DNA from: Phycisphaerae bacterium | Lineage (GTDB): Bacteria > Planctomycetota > Phycisphaerae > UBA1845 > CAIVHJ01 | Reading direction: 5' to 3' | Length of the DNA: 64,000 nucleotides | Assembly: GCA_022072405.1 (NCBI GenBank) | Contig: JAJVHX010000011.1 | Location: 62,001-126,000, forward strand | Shown: piece by piece, positions 26,842 through 34,729 of the stretch | Numbering within the stretch: position 1 is the stretch's first letter | How the letters are laid out: each line of letters opens with the position of its first letter | Position numbers and translations under genes: made by a program | Notes under the pieces: model-generated | What the model saw: only the letters and a program-made list of their open reading frames with translations | Database searches by the model: none | What the model was told of the DNA's origin: nothing

Positions 26842-29800
26842 ATGAAACACTTCCGTCTAATGACGCTGATCACCCTTGGAACAATCCTGATGGTGACCAA
26901 CGCCCAAGGCCAGGATCAGAGCAAACAAACGGAAACCGTCACGAAAATGGCTGAACAGCCGGCAGCTGAACTGACGCACCAGCCCACGTTATATATGGTT
27001 GGCTATGCGCACCTGGATACGCAATGGCGGTGGAGCTATCCGCAGGTGATTCGTGAAATGCTCGCCCATACTCTGCACGATAATTTCCGGCTGATCGAGC
27101 AATATCCACATTACATTTTCAATTTCAGCGGAGCCAACCGTTATCGTTTGATGAAGGAGTATTACCCCGATGAATATGAACAGTTGAAGCGCTACATCGC
27201 TGCCGGGCGGTGGTTTCCCTGCGGCTCGTCGGTGGAGGAGTGCGACGTCAATTGCATCTCGGCTGAATCGCTGATCCGCCAGGTGTTGTATGGCAATCAA
27301 TATTATCGTCGTGAATTTGGCCGCGACAGTGCGGAATTCATGCTGCCGGATTGTTTCGGTTTTCCGGCTTCCTTACCTACCCTATTGAGTCATTGCGGGC
27401 TGCGCGGATTTTCCACGCAGAAACTGACCTGGGGATCAGCCAACGGCATCCCCTTTAATGTCGGGGCGTGGCGGGGGCTGGATGGTACCGAAATGCTGGC
27501 CGCCTTGAATTGCGGATCGTATGGTACGCAAATCGGCAGTGATCTCAGCAGTGATACGAAGTGGCTGGAACGGATCAAGCAGAACGGCCAGTCTTATGGT
27601 CTGTTTACGGACTATGGTTATTATGGTACTGGCGACGAGGGGGGGTCACCGACAGAAGATTCGGTCAAATGGCTGGAAACCAGTCTCGCTGGTACGGGAC
27701 CGTTGCGCATCATCTCCAGTACCGCCGAGCAGATGTTTCTGGATATTCCGACCTCCTCCATCAGCCAGTTGCCGCGTTACCAGGGCGACCTGCTGCTCAC
27801 TGAACATAGTGCCGGTTCGATTACTTCTGCCGGCTTTATGAAGCGTTGTAATCGCAAAAACGAGTTGCTGGCTGATGCTGCCGAACGGGCCTCGGTAATG
27901 GCGGAATGGATCGGTGGTCCTGCCTATCCGCACGAGCGCTTCCGGAACAGCTGGACTTTGGTGCTCGGTGGGCAGTTTCATGATATTCTCCCCGGCACTT
28001 CGTTACCCCAGGCCTATGAATATGCGCACAACGATCAACTGCTGGCATTGAATCAATTCGCCGGGATACTGGAGAGTGCCGTAGCGTCAGTGGCCGGCGG
28101 GCTGGATACACGAGGTCAGGGTACCAGCGTCGTGGTTTACAACCCGTTGAGTGTGGATCGTGAGGATGTTGTCGAAGCTACCATCACCTGCTCTGGAACG
28201 GCAGCCGGTGGTTGGCAGGTGGTTGGACCGGAGGGTCGGGTGGTCCCCTCACAGGTAGTCGCAATAGAACCCGGACGGGTGAAACTACTTTTCCTCGCCC
28301 GTGTCAATTCAGTGGGCTTTGCGGTCTATGATGTTCAACCATTGGAAAAAGCGGTCAATGAATCATCGCCGCTGGCCGCGTCGGAATCATCTCTGGAAAA
28401 TGAATTTTATCGGGTAACCTTGAATGGCCAGGGCGATGTGGCTGGTATCTATGACAAAAAAGCAGGGCGAGAAGTATTGTCCGCACCGATGCGTTTAGCA
28501 TTTACCACGGATGAACCCCAGCAATGGCCGGCGTGGAATATTGATTGGGATGATCAGCAACAACCACCACGAGCTTATGTGTCCGGGCCGGCTACGGTGC
28601 GGGTAGTGGAAAGCGGTCCGGTGCGCGTTGCAGTCGAAGTCACGCGGCAGAGTGAAGGTTCCCGATTTGTACAGACCATTCGGTTATCGGCGGGTGACGC
28701 TGGTCAGCGCGTGGAATTTACTGATCGGATTGACTGGCAAAGCCGTAAATGCAATCTCAAAGCGGTTTATCCGCTGACCGTCACAAACGAACTGGCCACT
28801 TATAACTGGGATGCCGGCACCATTCAGCGCGGAACGAACAATCCGAAACAATACGAAGTGCCTACCCATCAATGGATCGACCTGACCGATGCATCCGGTG
28901 AATATGGTGTCACCATACTTACCGATTGCAAGTATGGATCGGATAAACCGGATGAGCGGACGCTACGGCTGACGCTGCTGCGTACTCCTGGCGCACAGGG
29001 CGCCTACCAGGATCAGGAATACCTCGACTGGGGCCGGCATGAAATTCTGTACGGGTTGACAGCACACTGCGGTGATTGGCGAAAAGCAGGCACCGATTGG
29101 CAGGCTTGGCGACTTAATCAACCCCTGATCGCATTTCAAAGTACGCAACACGAGGGCCAACTGGGACGATCCTGCAGCCTGCTCAAATTGAACACCGAAC
29201 GGGTGCGCGTGTTAGCACTCAAGAAAGCGGAAGAGAGCGACGAAATTGTCGTTCGACTGGTGGAGCTGGATGTCCAACCAGTGGAAAACGTGCAGTTGCA
29301 GTTGCCGGCAGAAATTGTCGCCGCGCGAGAAGTTAACGGCCAGGAACAGTTGATTGGCCCGGCGGGGGTGAAAGATGGACAACTATCCACCAGTCTGCAT
29401 GGTTATGGGATTCGCAGTTTCGCTGTTAAATTGGCCAATATTCCGCAACCGCTGTCTAAGCCAGCCCAATCGCCGGTAGAACTGCCCCTAGATAGCCGGG
29501 TTAGTAGTCGTTTTCATCAACCAGCTACTGATGGTTTTGATGAACAGAAACGATCACTGCCGGCGGATATGATCCCCGACGAAATCAATTACCACGGTGT
29601 TAATTTTCAGATGGCGACGAATAGCATGGGACAGGTGGATGCTATGACCTGCCGGGGACAGACGATACCATTGCCAGCAGGTGCTTATCGTACACTCTAT
29701 TTGCTGATGGCTGCCGATGGCCAGCGAACTGCTGATTTTCGAATCAACGATCAGACGACAAAACTGACAGTGCAAAACTGGACCGGCTTCATCGGGCAGT

Positions 29801-31191
29801 GGGATAATCGCCTCTGGAAAGGGGAATTGCCGGCCTATGCTTTCGACTGGCCTAATGAGTTCACCGGTGCTGTGATCCCGGCCTATGTCCATTCTGATCC
29901 GGTGGCCTGGTATTGTTCACATTACCACACCGCACAGGGCAATAAAGAGCCTTATGCATATAGTTATCTTTATGCCTACGCACTGAATATTCCCAAAGCA
30001 GATAAACATGCCCTGACGCTGCCCGATGATGAGCACATCAAAATACTGGCTGCCACGCTCTCAGAATATGATGCGTATGAAACTATTCCGGCTCAGCCGC
30101 TATATGACACCTTGCAACGCGACGAACCGGAACCGCCGGCCATTACACCCGGCAGCGGCCAATTCAAGGACCTTACCACGGTGGTCGTGCAGCGTTCACT
30201 TTTCAGCGGGAACTGCTCACTGCATTATACGCTAGATGGTAGTGATCCGACCACCGACTCGCCGGTTTACGAATCGCCGTTACAATTATCCGCACCCACA
30301 ACCATCAAGGCTCGTTTCATTACGAACGATGGTCGGGCGGGCGAGATGGCTACAGCACATCTTGAAATCGATGATTGCACGGTTCCTGCGGTGGGGTCGT
30401 TAAAGATTCTGCCCTGGCACGATGAACTGAAAATAAACTTTTCCGAGCCGCTGGAACGGCAGTCGGCTGAGGCAATCGAGCATTACCAGTTGTCGGCCCC
30501 GATTCAAGTGGTATCCGCTAAACTCTCCGCCGATCAACGTCAGGTGACACTGCGTTTGTCAGAGCCGCCGGGTGAACATGAAGTGCAACTGACGATTCGA
30601 GGAGTGCGGGATATTTCGCCCAGGGGCAATCAAGTGGTTCTGGAGTCTTTGCCGGTCGTATCGGCTCGGGTCATCGCTGAATCAGCTGATATAAAACTGG
30701 ATGGATCCGGCGGCGGGCAGGAGCTGCCGATTACCGCTGCGGATGTGCTGGCTGGTGGCGCGGAGTGGACGATTAATCTCTGGTTGAACCTGGAACAGAT
30801 GCCTGGTGACTACACGTTGATCGGTGGTTTTGGCAGTGGTAAAGGCGCGCCAGGAACTCAGCGTTACCTGGCCCAATTCCCGCAGGGGCTGCATTTCTGG
30901 GGTTCAAATGTTGATTTATCCGGCGAAATGACGCTGGATCTGCAGCGCTGGCAGATGCTGACCGCGACCTATGATGGCCGGAAGATCCGGCTGTACAAAG
31001 ACGGCACCGAAATCGCTGCGGAGAATGCAACGTTGGCCAATGCGGAACCGACCGCCCGGATCGGCCCGCCCGCCCCCTGGAGCTATGGCCATCAACTCAC
31101 CGGCCAGGTCCGCGCCTTTCGCATCTGGAACCAAACCGCTCCCGCCGAGGCAGTCAAAAAATTATTTGAGCAGGGTGAGGGTAAACGATAA
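26842..31191 (+). CDS. Secreted multidomain GH38 alpha-mannosidase
   Basis: A 1449-residue exported glycosidase. A signal peptide (MKHFRLMTLITLGTILM...) precedes the GH38 catalytic domain, with zinc ligands His57/Asp59 in YAHLDTQW, nucleophile Asp170 in PDCFGFP and His380 in QFHDILPG. GH38 C-terminal beta domains run to about residue 860. An unassigned beta-rich region (about 900-1080) follows, then a chitobiase C-terminal-like domain (about 1093-1170; LHYTLDGSDPTTDSPVY), an SbsA/Ig-like strand domain (about 1180-1260), and a LamG/concanavalin-like domain (about 1279-1445; TINLWLNLEQ, WQMLTATYDG, IRLYKDG). The SD AGGAG precedes the ATG. Placement right after the PTS genes suggests that it releases mannose or a mannoside outside the cytoplasm for PTS uptake. 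Exact substrate unknown. Confidence 0.92.
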   Translation: MKHFRLMTLITLGTILMVTNAQGQDQSKQTETVTKMAEQPAAELTHQPTLYMVGYAHLDTQWRWSYPQVIREMLAHTLHDNFRLIEQYPHYIFNFSGANRYRLMKEYYPDEYEQLKRYIAAGRWFPCGSSVEECDVNCISAESLIRQVLYGNQYYRREFGRDSAEFMLPDCFGFPASLPTLLSHCGLRGFSTQKLTWGSANGIPFNVGAWRGLDGTEMLAALNCGSYGTQIGSDLSSDTKWLERIKQNGQSYGLFTDYGYYGTGDEGGSPTEDSVKWLETSLAGTGPLRIISSTAEQMFLDIPTSSISQLPRYQGDLLLTEHSAGSITSAGFMKRCNRKNELLADAAERASVMAEWIGGPAYPHERFRNSWTLVLGGQFHDILPGTSLPQAYEYAHNDQLLALNQFAGILESAVASVAGGLDTRGQGTSVVVYNPLSVDREDVVEATITCSGTAAGGWQVVGPEGRVVPSQVVAIEPGRVKLLFLARVNSVGFAVYDVQPLEKAVNESSPLAASESSLENEFYRVTLNGQGDVAGIYDKKAGREVLSAPMRLAFTTDEPQQWPAWNIDWDDQQQPPRAYVSGPATVRVVESGPVRVAVEVTRQSEGSRFVQTIRLSAGDAGQRVEFTDRIDWQSRKCNLKAVYPLTVTNELATYNWDAGTIQRGTNNPKQYEVPTHQWIDLTDASGEYGVTILTDCKYGSDKPDERTLRLTLLRTPGAQGAYQDQEYLDWGRHEILYGLTAHCGDWRKAGTDWQAWRLNQPLIAFQSTQHEGQLGRSCSLLKLNTERVRVLALKKAEESDEIVVRLVELDVQPVENVQLQLPAEIVAAREVNGQEQLIGPAGVKDGQLSTSLHGYGIRSFAVKLANIPQPLSKPAQSPVELPLDSRVSSRFHQPATDGFDEQKRSLPADMIPDEINYHGVNFQMATNSMGQVDAMTCRGQTIPLPAGAYRTLYLLMAADGQRTADFRINDQTTKLTVQNWTGFIGQWDNRLWKGELPAYAFDWPNEFTGAVIPAYVHSDPVAWYCSHYHTAQGNKEPYAYSYLYAYALNIPKADKHALTLPDDEHIKILAATLSEYDAYETIPAQPLYDTLQRDEPEPPAITPGSGQFKDLTTVVVQRSLFSGNCSLHYTLDGSDPTTDSPVYESPLQLSAPTTIKARFITNDGRAGEMATAHLEIDDCTVPAVGSLKILPWHDELKINFSEPLERQSAEAIEHYQLSAPIQVVSAKLSADQRQVTLRLSEPPGEHEVQLTIRGVRDISPRGNQVVLESLPVVSARVIAESADIKLDGSGGGQELPITAADVLAGGAEWTINLWLNLEQMPGDYTLIGGFGSGKGAPGTQRYLAQFPQGLHFWGSNVDLSGEMTLDLQRWQMLTATYDGRKIRLYKDGTEIAAENATLANAEPTARIGPPAPWSYGHQLTGQVRAFRIWNQTAPAEAVKKLFEQGEGKR

Positions 31192-31425
31192 TTTAATACA
31201 GTGCGACAATATAAACAGTCTGCCTTCTTTCAATACGCTGGATGTAGATCTCCATGACTACCGGATTAATGATGAATTGAAATGCGATCAACTTATAGAG
31301 TTGTTGGAGTATGCTCGGTAGAGTGTTGAAATAAATTAATCAACTTCAGCAGGATCAATATGTCAACAATATGACAGATGATTGATGCATGGATTCATTA
31401 GTGATATGACTAATCCATGCATAAC
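31192..31425. other. Intergenic region between mannosidase and tRNA-Thr
   Basis: No supported gene: the overlapping open frame from 30971 to 31321 lies mostly antisense-free inside the mannosidase and shows no SD or recognisable protein. The only structure is the hairpin at 31385-31422. Confidence 0.4.
31385..31422 (-). terminator. Hairpin just 3' of tRNA-Thr, possible terminator or processing signal
   Basis: Perfect 11-bp arms ATGCATGGATT (31385-31395) and AATCCATGCAT (31412-31422) with an inner AGT/ACT pairing. It begins 3 bases after the tRNA 3' end on the tRNA strand. There is no T-run after it, so a classical intrinsic terminator is not assured; it may guide 3' processing. Confidence 0.4.
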
Positions 31426-31498
31426 AGCCACCGGTCGGACTCGAACCGACGACCTGCGGTTTACAAAACCGCTGCTCTGCCAACTGAGCTACGATGGC
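31426..31498 (-). tRNA. trnT: tRNA-Thr (anticodon UGU)
   Basis: Read on the minus strand the cloverleaf is complete: acceptor arms GCCATCG and CGGTGGC (one G-T pair), D arm GCTC...GAGC, anticodon stem GCGGT/ACCGC with loop TTTGTAA giving anticodon TGT (codon ACA), and T-loop GTTCGAGTC. The discriminator base is T. The 3' CCA is not encoded. Confidence 0.97.
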
Positions 31499-31830
31499 GA
31501 AAAATAACTGTAATGATCATATCATGTCGCCGGCGTACTGAATAGATTGCCCAGGCAATAGGCGTCGCCGGGACTTGGCGATTATTACACCACAATCATA
31601 CATTTATTCATTCCTTTCAGAATCGGCTGAATTCGAGCAATGATATAAGAGTAACTGGTTATTTCTAAGAGTAGCGGCCAGCTGTTACCCGTCGCCGGCT
31701 GGCTGTGCCGATCACTGAATTAAGCCGTTTTCCGGGTCTGGTGCGGCTGGCACAAGCAGTGGGTAGGTCAGGTAGCAGGGGGTGATGGACTGTATCCATT
31801 GACTGTGCCGGAACGAGCTACATGGGGAAC
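31499..31830. other. Gene-free region upstream of tRNA-Thr
   Basis: No gene is supported. A perfect inverted repeat ATTGCC-CA-GGCAAT (31546-31559) stands about 50 bases upstream of the tRNA, near where its promoter should be. TATGAT on the minus strand could serve as a -10. The rest shows no structure I can name. Confidence 0.35.
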
Positions 31831-31923
31831 ACTGATCATGTTTGAATCCACTGCGAGTATAATTTGACGAAGGCCGCTTGCGGATTCTGGCGCGCCGAAA
31901 CGGCTCGGAGAAACGATACCAGT
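31831..31923. repeat. Diverged copy C of the inverted-repeat element
   Basis: The right end (CGGCTCGGAGAAACGATACCAG) is nearly identical to copy B, and the left end keeps ACTG...GTTTGAA at the expected spacing (31831-31846). The two ends still match at 9 of 13 stem positions. The interior has drifted. It lies just upstream of the promoter for the unknown gene at 32052. Confidence 0.55.
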
Positions 31924-31941
31924 TCCGGTCGGGGCTCTCCG

Positions 31942-31970
31942 GCGACAAGGCCGGAAGGATATAGTATAAT
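31942..31970 (+). promoter_or_regulatory. Candidate promoter of the unknown gene at 32052
   Basis: GCGACA (31942-31947) and a perfect TATAAT (31965-31970) are spaced by 17 bases. This gives a leader of about 75 bases to the ATG at 32052, and it excludes the in-frame opening at 31977 as a likely start. Confidence 0.5.
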
Positions 31971-32051
31971 GCAGGATTGGTCGGTCCGAGTAGCGGGTTC
32001 CGCACCACCGGCGCCCGCCCAGTGAATGAATCTGCCAAAAAGGAAGGTGAT

Positions 32052-32801
32052 ATGTACTGGGGCGCTCTCTGCGATGAATTTTATATCAGCACCCGCTTGT
32101 TCCTCAAGCTCGATCTTTCACTCAATCGTGAAACGGTACTGCACTTTTTTGATCAGATGCGCAAGGAATATCCACGGATGAGTCGGCTGCGGCGGCGCGA
32201 AGATGGCGCGATAGTATTGGAAGAAGAAGGCGAGGAGCAGGACAGCCGGAGGTGGGTCCGGCTGGAGGAGAACGCTCTGCGTTTCGGCTACTTTGCCCCG
32301 CCTTCACTGGAGCAGGCTCATCAGCAGGCGGCTTTTGTACTGGAACAGGCGCCGTTTCATCTGACTTTCAGCGATATCGATTATGATCATATGGAACTGG
32401 TTTACGGTTTTGACCTGGAATATTCCGGCAATCACGATCAGTTGATCGCCGATGTGTTGTTCCGCGATCATCCGTTGGCAGCGTTGCTGCAGGGTGATGA
32501 GACGCAGCATGTCATTGATATGCAACCCTATCTGGGCATCGCCCTGACGCCGGAGTGTGATCTGCAAGCCTACATCGAAATCAAGAGCCGGACCGCCACC
32601 TACGAGGTGCGTACCGGCGGATACGACAGCCAGCCACTCAGCGTCTATCTGACGCTGCGCAAGTATTGGGGCTATTCTTCGGAAGTGTCATTAATCAACA
32701 GCTATCGCCAGATGTCGGAACAGGCCGAGGAGTTGGCGATCAACCGCGTGGTGCCCCTGGTGGTGAATCCGCTGGCCCAAGCCATTGCCAGTGGATCATA
32801 A
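32052..32801 (+). CDS. Unknown protein, about 250 residues
   Basis: I do not recognise this protein. The start is firmly supported by an excellent SD (AGGAAGGTGAT directly before ATG 32052) and by the promoter upstream. It is a soluble, acidic protein with no signal peptide or membrane segment. The sequence alternates strands and helices: MYWGALCDEFYISTRLFLKLD, HFFDQMRKEYPRMSRL, an acidic loop (VLEEEGEEQDS), and DYDHMELVYGFDLEYSGNHDQLIADVLF. The C-terminal part EIKSRTATYEVRTG and PLSVYLTLRKYWG looks like a globular alpha/beta fold. No catalytic motif stands out. Its monocistronic placement, next to the ferredoxin gene on the other strand, gives no functional hint. Confidence 0.75.
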   Translation: MYWGALCDEFYISTRLFLKLDLSLNRETVLHFFDQMRKEYPRMSRLRRREDGAIVLEEEGEEQDSRRWVRLEENALRFGYFAPPSLEQAHQQAAFVLEQAPFHLTFSDIDYDHMELVYGFDLEYSGNHDQLIADVLFRDHPLAALLQGDETQHVIDMQPYLGIALTPECDLQAYIEIKSRTATYEVRTGGYDSQPLSVYLTLRKYWGYSSEVSLINSYRQMSEQAEELAINRVVPLVVNPLAQAIASGS

Positions 32802-32864
32802 TCACTCCAGTTATCGATACGTCGGGGAACAGACTCGCACGGGGTGACGCCCACGGCGTGGGCA

Positions 32865-33173
32865 TCAATCTTCAGCATTACCTGCAGCAGGGCCGAAGTT
32901 GTTTTTGGGGGCTCCGCTCTTACGATATAAATCACGGGCGGCAGCATATTCTTCCGGAGTCATCTTCACCAGCTCTTCCCAGGGGCCATCGTGATCTCGG
33001 CATTGCTGGTGAATTTTCAACAGGATCGGAATGCACCAGCCGCAACCGGTGCCCGCACCCAGGCACTGGTGAAGTTGCGAGGGCAGATGCGGTTGAACCC
33101 GCCGGGTATAATTCACCAGCTTACGCAGGCTGACATGATAGCAGTAGCAGATCTCGTCATCCGGTCCCATCAA
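32865..33173 (-). CDS. BFD-type [2Fe-2S] ferredoxin-like protein
   Basis: A 102-residue protein of the bacterioferritin-associated ferredoxin type. The four cluster ligands are C9 and C11 (ICYCYHVS) and C44 and C47 (GAGTGCGWC), matching the family pattern C-x-C...C-x2-C with the GAGTGCG-C hallmark. Stand-alone BFD proteins in other bacteria help release iron from bacterioferritin or deliver electrons; BFD domains also occur in nitrite reductases and NifU. The spacing between the cysteine pairs is about 32 residues, as usual. The C-terminal 40 residues (WEELVKMTPEEYAAARDLYRKSG) extend past the core and look helical. No ferritin gene is adjacent. Two ATGs (33173, 33170) are possible starts. Confidence 0.85.
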   Translation of the reverse strand: MMGPDDEICYCYHVSLRKLVNYTRRVQPHLPSQLHQCLGAGTGCGWCIPILLKIHQQCRDHDGPWEELVKMTPEEYAAARDLYRKSGAPKNNFGPAAGNAED

Positions 33174-33286
33174 GATATTATAGCCGTAATACAGATCATC
33201 GCCGACTCGTATTGTTGAAGACGGTCAGTCGCGGCTAAAATCCGCTTAACGGCAGAAAATTTCAACCCCACGATGCGAGGAAGATA

Positions 33287-34648
33287 ATGAATAATCAACT
33301 GAACTATATCCGTGAACATGAACAGGAATTTATCGAGCGGTTGAATAGCTGGTTGCGGATTCCGAGTATCTCGACCGCCTCCGAGCACCGGCAGGATGTA
33401 CAACAGGCGGCGGGTTACATTCGTCAGATTCTGGATCAGGCGGGCATGAGAACGGAACGGTGGGAAACCGCACGCCATCCGGCTATCTTCGCAGAAGGGG
33501 GTTCAGCCGACGGACCAACGGTGCTGATATATGGCCACTATGATGTCCAACCGGCAGGTGATGCGAAACTCTGGCATTCACCGCCCTTTGAGCCAACCTT
33601 GCGCGAGGGTGCGCTTTATGCCCGCGGTACGGCGGATGACAAGGGGCAAATCCTCGCTCATGTCTTGGCGGTGGAAGCGTGGCTGAAAACGGTTGGGAAG
33701 TTGCCGTTGCGGGTCAAATTGCTGATCGAGGGTGAGGAGGAAATCGGCTCGCCGAACCTGGCTACCGTGGTGCGCGAACATCGACAGCAACTGGCTTGCG
33801 ATGTGGTGGTGCTCTCGGATACCTCGAAACTCAGCCCGGAAATTCCGGGGATAACGTATGGCACCAAGGGGCTGATCTATAAAGAACTCAAGGTTTCCGG
33901 TCCGAAACAGAATCTGCACAGTGGACTCTTTGGCGGGACGATTGCCAATCCGGGGCAGGTACTGGCGCAATTACTCGCCGCGCTGAAGGACGACCGGCAG
34001 CGCGTGGCTATTCCCGGATTTTATGAGCAGGTGCTGGAGGTAAGTGCCCAGGAGCGGCAAGCCCTTGCGGAACTGCCAGTACATGAACAGCAGTTGCTGC
34101 GTGATCTGGGTAGCCCGCAATTGGACGGGGAACATGGCTACAGTACGCTCGAGCGGCAGTGGTGTCGGCCGACGGTCGAAATCAACGGGCTGTTTGGTGG
34201 ATATATGGGTGAAGGGGCGATGACGATCATTCCCGCCAGTGTCGGAGCCAAAGTGTCGATGCGGATTGTGCCCTATCAGCAGCCCGCCCAGATTTCCCAA
34301 TTGTTTGATGATTATCTGCAATCGCTTTGCCCGCCGACTGTACGGCTGGAGATTCATACCCATAGTATGACCGATGCCTACCTGACCCCGCCGGATTTGC
34401 CGGCGTTAGCAGCGGCCCGGCGGGCGGTGGAAAAAGGTTTCGGCAGAGCACCCGCAATGATTCGCAGCGGCGGGACGATTCCCATCATGGCGCTATTCCG
34501 CAGGGAGCTGCAGGCGGAGAGCTTACTGATTGGTTTTGCCCATCCGCATTGCAATCTGCATGGACCGAATGAATTTTTCCACATCAGCGATTTTATGGCG
34601 GGGATTCGTACTTCCGCCCAGTTGCTGGAGGAGCTGGCAGCTCGATAA
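33287..34648 (+). CDS. M20 family dipeptidase/metallopeptidase
   Basis: A 453-residue zinc peptidase. Metal ligands are visible in IYGHYDVQPAG (His, Asp), RGTADDKGQ (bridging Asp), EGEEEIGSPN (general-base and ligand glutamates), and the C-terminal HCNLHGPNE histidine. The dimerisation insert lies between (about residues 190-340; TKGLIYKELKVSGPKQNLHSG). The closest recognisable subgroup is the nonspecific dipeptidase/carnosinase-like group. There is no signal peptide, so it is cytoplasmic and should act in peptide turnover. ATG 33287 follows an AAGATAATG context with a GAGGAAG SD. mfd follows after about 80 bases on the same strand. Confidence 0.92.
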   Translation: MNNQLNYIREHEQEFIERLNSWLRIPSISTASEHRQDVQQAAGYIRQILDQAGMRTERWETARHPAIFAEGGSADGPTVLIYGHYDVQPAGDAKLWHSPPFEPTLREGALYARGTADDKGQILAHVLAVEAWLKTVGKLPLRVKLLIEGEEEIGSPNLATVVREHRQQLACDVVVLSDTSKLSPEIPGITYGTKGLIYKELKVSGPKQNLHSGLFGGTIANPGQVLAQLLAALKDDRQRVAIPGFYEQVLEVSAQERQALAELPVHEQQLLRDLGSPQLDGEHGYSTLERQWCRPTVEINGLFGGYMGEGAMTIIPASVGAKVSMRIVPYQQPAQISQLFDDYLQSLCPPTVRLEIHTHSMTDAYLTPPDLPALAAARRAVEKGFGRAPAMIRSGGTIPIMALFRRELQAESLLIGFAHPHCNLHGPNEFFHISDFMAGIRTSAQLLEELAAR

Positions 34649-34729
34649 GCATACCATGGGCCGGCTGGCGGAGGTGGATGTGCGTGGTGTGCTGCTTGGC
34701 GGGTGGGGGGTTAACGAGTAGGATAATCG

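Noticed and set aside
31192..31321. Short open frame running out of the mannosidase 3' end
   Set aside because: It is mostly a shadow of the mannosidase frame with no SD.
31546..31559. ATTGCC-CA-GGCAAT as an operator for tRNA-Thr
   Set aside because: It is a clean palindrome but short, with no second copy in the window and no mapped promoter; kept only as a note.
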